Source: Chloroflexota bacterium (GTDB lineage Bacteria; Chloroflexota; Anaerolineae; Anaerolineales; DRMV01). From it: 7,468 bases of DNA. Made by a program: the position numbers and the translations under genes. The stretch is from positions 1 to 7,468 of the forward strand of contig JAADCW010000010.1 of the NCBI GenBank assembly GCA_013154225.1. The letters are read 5' to 3'. Below, one piece after another: positions 1-5,902 of this stretch. A model generated the notes under the pieces. The model did not search any database. It worked only from the letters and a program-made list of their open reading frames with translations, and was not told the DNA's origin. Within the stretch, counting starts at the first letter, position 1; every line of letters starts with the position of its first letter.

Positions 1-8
1 TTTCCTTT

Positions 9-20
9 TGGTCTATACCA
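9..20 (+). promoter_or_regulatory. Candidate GntR/HutC-type operator, TGGTCTATACCA
   Basis: The 12 bases form a near-perfect palindrome, TGGT-CTAT-ACCA, with perfect 4-bp arms. The reverse complement is TGGTATAGACCA. GntR regulators of the HutC subfamily with UTRA domains (DasR, NagR and PhnF types) are known to bind sites of the form TGGTnTAnACCA. The site lies at the head of an operon that itself encodes a UTRA-domain GntR regulator (5070-5873), and it overlaps the place where a -35 would fall for the candidate -10 at 32-37, which fits repression. The motif is read directly; the regulator-operator pairing is inferred. Confidence 0.65.
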
Positions 21-33
21 TTATGTTATGGTA
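16..33 (+). promoter_or_regulatory. Second inverted repeat, TACCAT-N6-ATGGTA, overlapping the operator and the -10
   Basis: TACCAT (16-21) and ATGGTA (28-33) are perfect 6-bp inverted arms around a 6-bp spacer. The left arm shares its ACCA with the right half of the palindrome at 9-20. The right arm supplies another TGGT half-site that runs into the candidate -10. This could be a second, wider-spaced contact for the same dimeric regulator, or a chance result of AT-rich promoter sequence. Confidence 0.35.
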
Positions 34-37
34 CAAT
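32..37 (+). promoter_or_regulatory. Candidate -10 box (TACAAT) of the operon promoter
   Basis: TACAAT matches the sigma-70 -10 consensus at 5 of 6 positions. About 18 bp upstream is a poor -35 (TTGGTC, 8-13; only TTG matches) that lies inside the operator palindrome. Transcription would start near 43-45, giving an mRNA leader of about 130 nt before the first gene. The -35 match is weak and the organism's sigma-factor preferences are unknown, so this is only a candidate. Confidence 0.4.
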
Positions 38-177
38 CTTTTTACCCAACAATGAGCCACATCATTACAACCTTATCCCATTTACAGAAAGGAGAAGTCG
101 CCCTAAGAAAACCTTGCTGAAGTATTCACACCGTTTTTCCCCTTTTGTCCCCAAAATTTCTTAAGGAGAAGCGACAG
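38..177 (+). other. Untranslated leader of the first gene
   Basis: This stretch has no convincing gene. It contains two copies of the 9-mer AAGGAGAAG (89-97 and 163-171); only the second is properly spaced for the first gene. A pyrimidine-rich run lies at about 128-150. No terminator-like hairpin or recognisable riboswitch was seen by eye. Confidence 0.4.
163..168 (+). promoter_or_regulatory. Ribosome binding site of the binding-protein gene (decides the start)
   Basis: AAGGAG ends 9 nt before the ATG at 178. This supports the ATG over the in-frame TTG at 145, which has no Shine-Dalgarno sequence and would put charged residues ahead of the lipoprotein signal peptide. Confidence 0.75.
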
Positions 178-1326
178 ATGAAACGCCAATTTTGGATGCT
201 CGCAATTCTGGTTTTGGCGCTGGCCTTGGTGCTGGGTGCGTGCAATACCTCAGCGCAACCTACCCAAGCGCCTGCCGAGTCACCCGCCACCGAGGAAGCC
301 TCCGCGGCTACTTCCGGTGGCGTTTTGCGTATTTTGACTTGGGAAGGCTACGCGCCGGAAGAACTGGTCGATAAGTTCACCAAAGAGACCGGTATCAAGG
401 TGGAAATCACCTACATCGGCGACAACAACGAACTTATCGCCAAGATGGCCGCGACCAAGGGTGTGGGCTTCGACCTGGTTTCGCCCACCCTGAACTACGT
501 CGCGACCGCGCAGGAACAGTTCGGCATCTATCAGCCCATCGACATCACCAAGGTTGACAAGAGCCTCTTCATCCCCGCGTACTGGGATTCCATCCTCAAG
601 AATTCGGAATACGAAGGCAAGCCCTATGCGCTGCCCTTCGTGTGGGGCACCACCGCGATGGTCGTCAACGTGGAAAAGGCCCCCGACGCGGGTCAGAGCT
701 ATCTTGACCTGTGCGATCCCAAGTACAAGGGCCGCGTGAGCTATCGCGCCAAATACGACACCCTCTACATGTTCGCTTACGCGTTGGGCTATGACCCCGC
801 GGAAGCCGTGAAGAGCGAAGAAGAATACCGCAAGGTGATGAACGCGGTGCGCGACAAACTCATCGAGTGCAAGCCCATCGTCCGCACTTACTGGGATTCC
901 CGCCAGCAGTTGGAAGACCTGCTGAAGAACGAAGAGGTCTGGGTTGCCACCAGCTGGGACGCGATTGCCTGGACCCTGATGAAAGAGGATTCCCGCTTCA
1001 AGTACGTGGTGCCCAAAGAGGGCGCGGTGGGTTGGTTTGACACCTTTGCCATTTCCGCGGGTGCCGAAAACGTGGACGCGGCCTACAAGTGGATCAACTT
1101 CGTGATGAAGCCCGAAAACGCCGCGGTGATCATCAACAAGACCGGTTACCAGACGGCTTCCCAGGGCGCGGTGGAACTGGCCTCGCCCGAGATGGCCAAG
1201 ATCGTGGCTGAAACTTTGCCGCCTGAGAAGATGGCCACCATCAAGTGGTACTTCCCCTTGCCGCCTTACGCGCAAGACATCCAGGCCGACGTCCTGGAAC
1301 AGGTCAAAGCCGCTCAGTCCAAATAG
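178..1326 (+). CDS. PotD/PotF-family ABC transporter solute-binding lipoprotein
   Basis: This is the extracytoplasmic substrate receptor of the ABC importer encoded by the next three genes (382 aa). A lipoprotein signal peptide spans residues 1-21: MKRQ, a hydrophobic core, then the lipobox LGAC with Cys22 as the lipid anchor. A flexible linker rich in Ala, Pro, Thr, Ser and Glu covers about 23-48, and the mature fold starts at LRILTWEGYAPEEL (50-63), a typical opening for the spermidine/putrescine-binding family. Family landmarks include FVWGTTA (154-160), VPKEG (278-282) and WFD (286-288). Aromatic residues that line the PotD ligand site appear conserved (Trp55, Tyr58, Trp260, Trp286, Tyr324), as does Asp288, which matches the amine-binding Asp257 of PotD. 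The acidic pair of PotD (Asp168/Glu171) seems to be replaced around Arg190-Thr195, so the ligand may not be a polyamine. The start at 178 is chosen for its ribosome site and signal peptide. The family is secure; the ligand is not. Confidence 0.93.
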   Translation: MKRQFWMLAILVLALALVLGACNTSAQPTQAPAESPATEEASAATSGGVLRILTWEGYAPEELVDKFTKETGIKVEITYIGDNNELIAKMAATKGVGFDLVSPTLNYVATAQEQFGIYQPIDITKVDKSLFIPAYWDSILKNSEYEGKPYALPFVWGTTAMVVNVEKAPDAGQSYLDLCDPKYKGRVSYRAKYDTLYMFAYALGYDPAEAVKSEEEYRKVMNAVRDKLIECKPIVRTYWDSRQQLEDLLKNEEVWVATSWDAIAWTLMKEDSRFKYVVPKEGAVGWFDTFAISAGAENVDAAYKWINFVMKPENAAVIINKTGYQTASQGAVELASPEMAKIVAETLPPEKMATIKWYFPLPPYAQDIQADVLEQVKAAQSK

Positions 1327-1337
1327 CAAATCACTTT

Positions 1338-1375
1338 CCCACGCCCTGGCAGGCCGCGCCTTGCCAGGGCGTGGG
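1338..1375 (+). promoter_or_regulatory. Intercistronic hairpin between the binding protein and the ATPase (attenuator or mRNA stabiliser)
   Basis: CCCACGCCCTGGCA (1338-1351) and TGCCAGGGCGTGGG (1362-1375) form a perfect 14-bp GC-rich stem around a 10-nt loop. A further G-U and G-C pair could close the loop to 6 nt. The stem begins 11 nt after the stop codon. CCTAAAATCC follows with no U tract, so it is not a canonical intrinsic terminator. Hairpins here are common in binding-protein operons, where they protect the upstream message or cause partial termination so that receptor exceeds transporter. That role is inferred from position; the stem itself is plain in the sequence. Confidence 0.75.
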
Positions 1376-1404
1376 CCTAAAATCCAACCGAGAGGCAATG
1401 CGTT

Positions 1405-2526
1405 ATGTCCCAAGAAATTGACGTCGCCCTTGTGAATGTAACCAAAAAGTTCGGCGATCTGGTGGCTGTTGATAACGTCAGTTTTGAAGTGCCCAAGGGC
1501 AGTTTCTTTTCTATTTTGGGCCCTTCGGGCAGCGGCAAGACCACGTTGTTGCGCATGATCGCGGGCTTTGAAGTTCCCACCAGCGGCGATATTTACATTG
1601 GCGGCCAGCGTGTCAACGATGTGCCGCCCAACAAGCGCCCCTGCAACATGGTGTTCCAGCGGTTGGCCTTGTTCCCTATGATGAACGTGCTGGATAACGT
1701 CACCTTTGGTTTGCGCCGCCGCGGCGGCATGAGCAAAGACGAAATGGAACGCCTGGCCAAAGACGCGTTGGCACGGGTGGGTTTGCAGGGTTTGGAAAAG
1801 CGCAAAATCAACCAGCTTTCCGGCGGTCAGCAGCAGCGTGTGGCCCTGGCCCGAAGTTTGGTGCTGGAACCCACTGTGTTGCTTTTGGATGAGCCTTTGG
1901 GGTCGTTGGACCTCAAACTGCGCCAAAGCATGAAATTGGAACTCAAGCACCTTCAGGCTCGCACAGGCACAACCTTCCTTTATATTACGCACGACCAGAC
2001 CATTGCTCTGGCCATGTCCGATACCGTGGCTGTGATCAACCACGGCAAAATCGAGCAAATCGCGCCGCCCGAAGAACTCTACCGCCGGCCTGCTACCCAT
2101 TTTGTGGCGTCCTTTGTGGGCGAAAACAACAAACTGACCGATGGCCGCGTGATTGGGTTCCAGCAGGACGATGTGGTCCAGGTGGACATTGCGGGCATTC
2201 CCATGGTTGGCCGCGCGGGTGAGGAATTATCTGTGGGCGACCCGGTAGATTTGTTCATCCGCCCTGAGATGATTTCCTTGCGCCTTGGCAAACACGAAAA
2301 CGGCATTCTGGGGAAGGTGAGCGAAATCAACTTCGATGGCTCCCATTCTCTGGTGGTGGTGGATTTGCTGGATGCCAATCGGCCGGTCAGCGTAAACGTC
2401 AAAATTCAGCACACCGAAGACGCGCCCGATGTCCACGTCGGCGATACGGTGACCATTTCCTGGCATTGGAACGCGGCTAACGCTTTCCATCCGGTGGATC
2501 AGTCGCATATCGAAGTGGAGGTGTGA
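1405..2526 (+). CDS. PotA-like ABC transporter ATP-binding protein
   Basis: This is the cytoplasmic ATPase that powers the importer (373 aa, normal for the PotA/MalK group). The nucleotide-binding domain fills about residues 1-235: Walker A GPSGSGKTT (39-47), Q-loop VFQ (83-85), signature LSGGQQQR (138-145), Walker B VLLLDEP (158-164), D-loop GSLD (166-169) and H-loop His196 in ITHDQ. All catalytic residues are present. The usual Glu after THDQx is Ile200 here, a small departure. Residues about 240-373 form the C-terminal extension expected to hold a TOBE domain, as in polyamine-type (CUT1/POPT) ATPases. The ATG at 1405 has GAGAGG (1390-1395) upstream at 9 nt. The gene follows the hairpin at 1338-1375, and its stop is 1 bp from the PotB-like start, implying translational coupling. 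Confidence 0.95.
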   Translation: MSQEIDVALVNVTKKFGDLVAVDNVSFEVPKGSFFSILGPSGSGKTTLLRMIAGFEVPTSGDIYIGGQRVNDVPPNKRPCNMVFQRLALFPMMNVLDNVTFGLRRRGGMSKDEMERLAKDALARVGLQGLEKRKINQLSGGQQQRVALARSLVLEPTVLLLDEPLGSLDLKLRQSMKLELKHLQARTGTTFLYITHDQTIALAMSDTVAVINHGKIEQIAPPEELYRRPATHFVASFVGENNKLTDGRVIGFQQDDVVQVDIAGIPMVGRAGEELSVGDPVDLFIRPEMISLRLGKHENGILGKVSEINFDGSHSLVVVDLLDANRPVSVNVKIQHTEDAPDVHVGDTVTISWHWNAANAFHPVDQSHIEVEV

Positions 2527-2527
2527 G

Positions 2528-3376
2528 ATGAGCGCTTCGGCCAGGCGTCGTGGACTGTGGCTGTTATTGCTGCCCATGCTGTTGTGGATTGGCTTGCTTT
2601 TTGTATTGCCGCACCTCAAGTTGTTTTACCTTTCTTTTGTTGATCGTCGGAGCGGCAGTTTTACGCTGGCCAATTACCTCTACTTCTTCCAGAGTCCCCT
2701 GTATCGCAAGATTTTCGTGCGCACCGCGGTGTTTTCCGTGCTGGTCACTTTGCTGACGCTGTTCGTTTCCTTCCCCATCGCCTTCATCATTACCAAAGTG
2801 GCTGGAAAACGCCTCAAGGCCATGTTGCTTTTGGCGGTGATTTTGCCTTACTGGGTATCTGAACTCATTCAGGCCTTTACTTGGATGGTCATTTTCAGGG
2901 AAAGCGGCGTGTTGAGTTACGTGCTCCAAAAAATAGGTTTGATCAATCATCCCATCGAATTCCTCTACCACGATGCAACCATTGCTGTGGGCCTGCTTTA
3001 TACTTCCCTGCTGTTTATGACCATCCCCATCATGAACTCGCTGGACACGTTGGACAATAGCCTGATAGAAGCCGCGTACGATTTGGGGGGCGATTTCTGG
3101 TCAACCATGCGGGAAATCGTCATTCCCCATGCCGCGCCAGGCATCATGGTGGGAAGCATCATGGTCTTCATGCTGAACTTGGGCAACTACGTGACCGTGA
3201 CCTTGTTGGGCGGGAAAAACAGCCTTTGGTTCACCGAGATCATTTACAATCAGTTCATTGTGCGTTTCAATCAGAACCTGGGCTCCGCGTTTAGCGTTAT
3301 CCTGCTGACGTTCTCGGTCGTGTTTGTATGGATCGTGCTCAAGATCACAAAACAGGATCTCTCGGAGGCCATGTAA
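2528..3376 (+). CDS. PotB-like ABC transporter permease
   Basis: This is the first inner-membrane subunit of the importer (282 aa, typical for PotB). Six hydrophobic segments can be placed at about 9-29, 62-88, 98-121, 150-169, 203-226 and 253-272. The cytoplasmic EAA loop that docks on the ATPase runs from Glu181 to Pro200: EAAYDLGG, then IVIP. The long first periplasmic loop (about 30-60) and gene order match the PotB position. The ATG at 2528 lies 1 bp after the ATPase stop, with GGAGGTG (2517-2523) upstream. Its own TAA shares a base with the next ATG. The role in transport is secure; the substrate depends on the binding protein. Confidence 0.94.
   Translation: MSASARRRGLWLLLLPMLLWIGLLFVLPHLKLFYLSFVDRRSGSFTLANYLYFFQSPLYRKIFVRTAVFSVLVTLLTLFVSFPIAFIITKVAGKRLKAMLLLAVILPYWVSELIQAFTWMVIFRESGVLSYVLQKIGLINHPIEFLYHDATIAVGLLYTSLLFMTIPIMNSLDTLDNSLIEAAYDLGGDFWSTMREIVIPHAAPGIMVGSIMVFMLNLGNYVTVTLLGGKNSLWFTEIIYNQFIVRFNQNLGSAFSVILLTFSVVFVWIVLKITKQDLSEAM
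3364..3368 (+). promoter_or_regulatory. Ribosome binding site of the second permease (decides the start)
   Basis: GGAGG lies 7 nt before the ATG at 3376, inside the last codons of the first permease. It supports the TAATG overlap start over an in-frame ATG at 3328, which would overlap the upstream gene by 49 bp and add a hydrophilic N-terminus. Confidence 0.7.
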
Positions 3377-4236
3377 TGTTTCGACAAAAAGGCTTTTCCC
3401 TGAGTAAATTCTTGTTTTATACTTACGCGGTGCTGGTGCTGTTTTTCACCCTGGGCCCCTTGGTCATTGTGACCATTTTGGCTTTCAACAACAACCCCAG
3501 CGCTTCGTTCCCTTGGCAGGGGTTTACGCTGGATTGGTTCAAATCGAGCACACCTGGCCGTGTGGGGCTTTTTGACGACGCCCGCATGATGAACGCCATT
3601 GGGGTCAGCATCAAAGTCGCCATCGTTGTCACGCTGATTTCGGTGGCGCTGGGTGTCAACAATGCCTTTTTGTTTGTGCGGCACAAATTCCGCGGACAAG
3701 GCGCGCTGTACCTCTTGATGCTGGGGCCCCTGGTTGTGCCTGGCGTGGTGTTGGGTACGTCCATCTTGGCCTTTTCCTATGGCATTGCCAATGGGCTGGA
3801 TAAAATCTTCGGCGCGGGCGCGGGGACGTTCTTGCGTCCAGGCTTCTGGCTGGTGGTGCTGGGGCAGGTGAGTTTCGTGGCAACCACGACCACCCTGGTC
3901 ATCACCGCGCGGTTGAAGCGTTTTGACCCCTCGTTGGAAGAGGCCGCAATGGACCTGGGTGCCAGCCGTTCGCAGGCCGTGCGGTTGATTACCATCCCCT
4001 TCCTCATGCCGGCCATGATCGGCGCGGGCATCATCGCGTTTCTGTTCTCCTTCGAGAACTTCAACACCACTTACTTCCTCAGTGGCCCTGACCCCACGGT
4101 GCCCATTTTGCTCTATTCGCGGCTCCGCTTTGGCATCACCCCCGAAATCAACGCGGTGAGCGTGTTGCTCATGGTGGTCACGGGCATACTGGGCTTTATT
4201 TCTTTTGCCTTCCAAAAAGAAGACAACGTCGCCTAA
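3376..4236 (+). CDS. PotC-like ABC transporter permease
   Basis: This is the second inner-membrane subunit, pairing with the PotB-like protein (286 aa, slightly longer than typical PotC). Hydrophobic segments lie at about 12-36, 75-100, 108-134, 156-176, 210-232 and 258-278. The EAA loop runs from Glu189 to Pro208 and contains EAAMDLGAS, close to the family consensus. NNNPSASFPWQGFTLDWF in the first periplasmic loop resembles the 'SFN..W.GFTLdWY' pattern at that point in PotC and PotH/I-type permeases. The start codon overlaps the preceding stop (TAATG), so translation is probably coupled. It ends 13 bp before the phosphodiesterase start, keeping that enzyme in the same transcription unit. 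Confidence 0.94.
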   Translation: MFRQKGFSLSKFLFYTYAVLVLFFTLGPLVIVTILAFNNNPSASFPWQGFTLDWFKSSTPGRVGLFDDARMMNAIGVSIKVAIVVTLISVALGVNNAFLFVRHKFRGQGALYLLMLGPLVVPGVVLGTSILAFSYGIANGLDKIFGAGAGTFLRPGFWLVVLGQVSFVATTTTLVITARLKRFDPSLEEAAMDLGASRSQAVRLITIPFLMPAMIGAGIIAFLFSFENFNTTYFLSGPDPTVPILLYSRLRFGITPEINAVSVLLMVVTGILGFISFAFQKEDNVA

Positions 4237-4249
4237 CGGAACAACCACG

Positions 4250-5053
4250 ATGCTCATCGTCCAGATTAGCGACACCCACCTGGAAGGGCCAAGGCAGAAG
4301 ACCTTTGGCGTGGCGCCAATGGCTGAATATCTGGCGCGTTGCGTGGCGCACATCAACCGCCTCAACCCTCAGCCTGATTTGGTGCTCCATACCGGCGATG
4401 TGACCAACAACGGCCGTTTGGAAGAAGCCCAACACGCGGCTGAAATCCTCAAGGATTTGCAAGCCCCGTTGGTCGTTGTTCCTGGCAATCACGACGACCG
4501 GGAAGCCCTGGCTGCTGCCTTTGGCCCCCAGGTGTGCCCGCGAGATGCCCACGGTTTCATCCAACACGACATCACCCTCGACGGCTTGCGCTTGATTGGC
4601 CTGGATACCACCAAGCCGGGCGCGCCGGGCGGCGCTTTTGATACTGCCCGCGCAGCATGGCTTGACGCCCGTCTGCAGGAAGCCCCCACCACGCCTACCG
4701 CGCTTTTCATGCACCATCCGCCAGCCCACTTTGGCGTCATTGAAACCGAGGTGGATGGCTTTGAAGGGGTGGATTTGCTGGCCGAAGTGGTTGCGCGGCA
4801 CCCGCAGGTTACCCGCATTTTGGCCGGGCACATTCACCTTTCTTCGCTGACGACCTGGCAAGGTGCGGTGGTGAGCACTGCCCCCAGCACGGGAATGCGC
4901 CTGTATCTGGATTTGACCCTTTCCCGTTCTGCCTATATCTTGGATGCCCCAGCATATCATCTGCACTATTGGCATGCTGGGCAAGGATTGGTGACCCACA
5001 CTGTACGCGTGTTGGCTGAGGAGCCGCTGCACCCCTTTGCCCCTGAGATTTGA
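4250..5053 (+). CDS. Calcineurin-like metallophosphodiesterase, GpdQ/CpdA family
   Basis: This is a cytoplasmic binuclear metal phosphodiesterase (267 aa; no signal peptide). All five blocks of the class III family are present: SDTH (Asp8, His10), GDVTNNG (Asp50), GNHDD (Asn80), MHHPP (His156) and AGHIH (His194, His196). These match the ligands of Enterobacter glycerophosphodiesterase GpdQ (Asp8, His10, Asp50, Asn80, His156, His195, His197) at nearly the same numbers, and NNGRLEEA and VPGNHDD also recall GpdQ. CpdA-type cAMP phosphodiesterases share the motifs, so motifs alone cannot settle the substrate. Position between an amine-type importer and a glycerol-3-phosphate dehydrogenase-like gene favours hydrolysis of an imported glycerophosphodiester. 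The ATG at 4250 has a weak GGAA ribosome site 8 nt upstream. An in-frame TTG at 4205 would overlap the permease and is less likely. The metalloenzyme call is secure; the substrate is inference. Confidence 0.9.
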   Translation: MLIVQISDTHLEGPRQKTFGVAPMAEYLARCVAHINRLNPQPDLVLHTGDVTNNGRLEEAQHAAEILKDLQAPLVVVPGNHDDREALAAAFGPQVCPRDAHGFIQHDITLDGLRLIGLDTTKPGAPGGAFDTARAAWLDARLQEAPTTPTALFMHHPPAHFGVIETEVDGFEGVDLLAEVVARHPQVTRILAGHIHLSSLTTWQGAVVSTAPSTGMRLYLDLTLSRSAYILDAPAYHLHYWHAGQGLVTHTVRVLAEEPLHPFAPEI

Positions 5054-5054
5054 G

Positions 5055-5061
5055 AGGAAGG
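5055..5061 (+). promoter_or_regulatory. Ribosome binding site of the GntR-family regulator (decides the start)
   Basis: AGGAAGG ends 8 nt before the ATG at 5070. This favours 5070 over the in-frame TTG at 5037, which would overlap the phosphodiesterase. The ATG at 5062 is out of frame. Confidence 0.7.
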
Positions 5062-5069
5062 ATGCCCCG

Positions 5070-5873
5070 ATGCCTGAAGATGATGCCGTTCCTATTCCTC
5101 GTTATCGTCAAGTGGCTGAGCAGTTGGCCAAAGAGATTGCGGAAGGCGCGCTGCCCACAGAAGCGCGCATTGCCTCAGAGCGGGAACTGGCCGAGCGGTT
5201 TGGCATTTCGCGCATGACCGCGCGTGCGGCCATCAACATCCTGGTGCGTCGCGGCTTGCTTTCCCGCCGAAGCGGCGCCCGGGCTTACGTTGCCCGCCCC
5301 AAAATCCGCTTTGACCTCAGTTCGCCTGAGGGCTTGTATCGCCAGTTGGAACACGCGGGCATCAAACCCGGGGCCAAGGTCATCACCGCGGAAAAACTTC
5401 CCTGCGAAGCATTAGAACCTAAGATTTGCCAGGCCCTGGCTTTGGACGACCTGGATGAGGTCTTCCATATTGTGCGGTTGCGCACAGCCGACAAGGAACC
5501 CATCGCGGTGGAAGATTCTTACTTCCCTGAGCGATTGTTCCCCGATTTGTTGGATTTTCATCTGACCGAATCCATTTACGGCATTTTGAAAAAATATTTT
5601 GGCGTCGCACCCGCGAAATCGGTGCAGGAGTTGGAGATTTCGCTCTTGGATGCCGAATGGGCGCATATCATGGGCGTGCCTGTGGACCTGCCTACGCTGG
5701 AAATTCGGCGTGTGGCATTCACTGAGCAAGGCGTGCCCTTTGAATTTGCCCACGACATCTACCGCGGCGACCGCATCCTCTTCACCGCGCGCACAGCCGG
5801 AACACCAGGCCAGGGCGAAGATGCTGTGTTGTGGCAGCAAGCCCTCGACAATTTGCATAACGGCCTGGCGTGA
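5070..5873 (+). CDS. GntR-family (HutC subfamily) transcriptional regulator with UTRA domain
   Basis: This is probably the operon's own ligand-responsive regulator, usually a repressor in this subfamily (267 aa). The N-terminal winged helix-turn-helix spans about residues 10-76: PRYRQVAEQLAKEI opens it, SERELAERFGISRMTARAAI (37-56) holds the recognition helix, and the wing follows (RRGLLSRRSGARAYV). The usual 'GdrLPSE' is GALPTEARIASE here. The UTRA effector domain covers about 85-240, with VEDSYFPERLFPDL (147-160) and a closing IYRGDRILFTAR. UTRA domains in this subfamily bind small metabolites, often phosphorylated. The TGGTCTATACCA palindrome at 9-20 has the form bound by UTRA regulators such as DasR and PhnF, so autoregulation of the whole operon is likely. 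The gene sits 16 bp after the phosphodiesterase stop. The effector is unknown; glycerol-3-phosphate or the imported phosphodiester are candidates. Confidence 0.93.
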   Translation: MPEDDAVPIPRYRQVAEQLAKEIAEGALPTEARIASERELAERFGISRMTARAAINILVRRGLLSRRSGARAYVARPKIRFDLSSPEGLYRQLEHAGIKPGAKVITAEKLPCEALEPKICQALALDDLDEVFHIVRLRTADKEPIAVEDSYFPERLFPDLLDFHLTESIYGILKKYFGVAPAKSVQELEISLLDAEWAHIMGVPVDLPTLEIRRVAFTEQGVPFEFAHDIYRGDRILFTARTAGTPGQGEDAVLWQQALDNLHNGLA

Positions 5874-5902
5874 TTCGGCCTTCCCGCGGATAAGGACAAC
5901 CT

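Noticed and set aside
52..120. Possible 22-codon leader peptide (ATG at 52, TGA at 118-120)
   Set aside because: There is no Shine-Dalgarno sequence before the ATG, no run of regulatory codons, and no attenuator hairpin after it.
114..164. 16-codon frame starting at TTG and ending in the ribosome site of the first gene
   Set aside because: It has a non-ATG start and the nearest AAGGAG lies about 20 nt upstream, too far to act.
145..177. TTG start adding 11 residues to the binding protein
   Set aside because: It has no ribosome site and would add charged residues before the signal peptide; the ATG at 178 has AAGGAG at good spacing.
1715..1728. Perfect 14-bp GC palindrome (GCCGCCGCGGCGGC)
   Set aside because: It lies inside the ATPase gene, where it encodes an Arg-Arg-Gly-Gly stretch. 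Codon composition explains it.
280..2100. 606-codon open frame on the minus strand
   Set aside because: It lies antisense across the binding protein, the hairpin and most of the ATPase. It has a His/Gly/Val-rich composition typical of antisense frames in GC-rich genes and no recognisable motif.
178..4236. Plain spermidine/putrescine transporter (potABCD) assignment
   Set aside because: The family is right, but the ligand-site changes and the downstream phosphodiesterase and dehydrogenase make a polyamine substrate uncertain, so pot gene symbols were not assigned.
4205..4249. TTG start adding 15 residues to the phosphodiesterase
   Set aside because: It overlaps the permease by 32 bp, and the metallophosphoesterase family normally begins right before the first strand (MLIVQISDTH), as at 4250.
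3271..4365. 364-codon open frame on the minus strand
   Set aside because: It is antisense to the second permease and rich in His, Gln and Arg, as expected from the complement of hydrophobic codons. No domain is recognisable.
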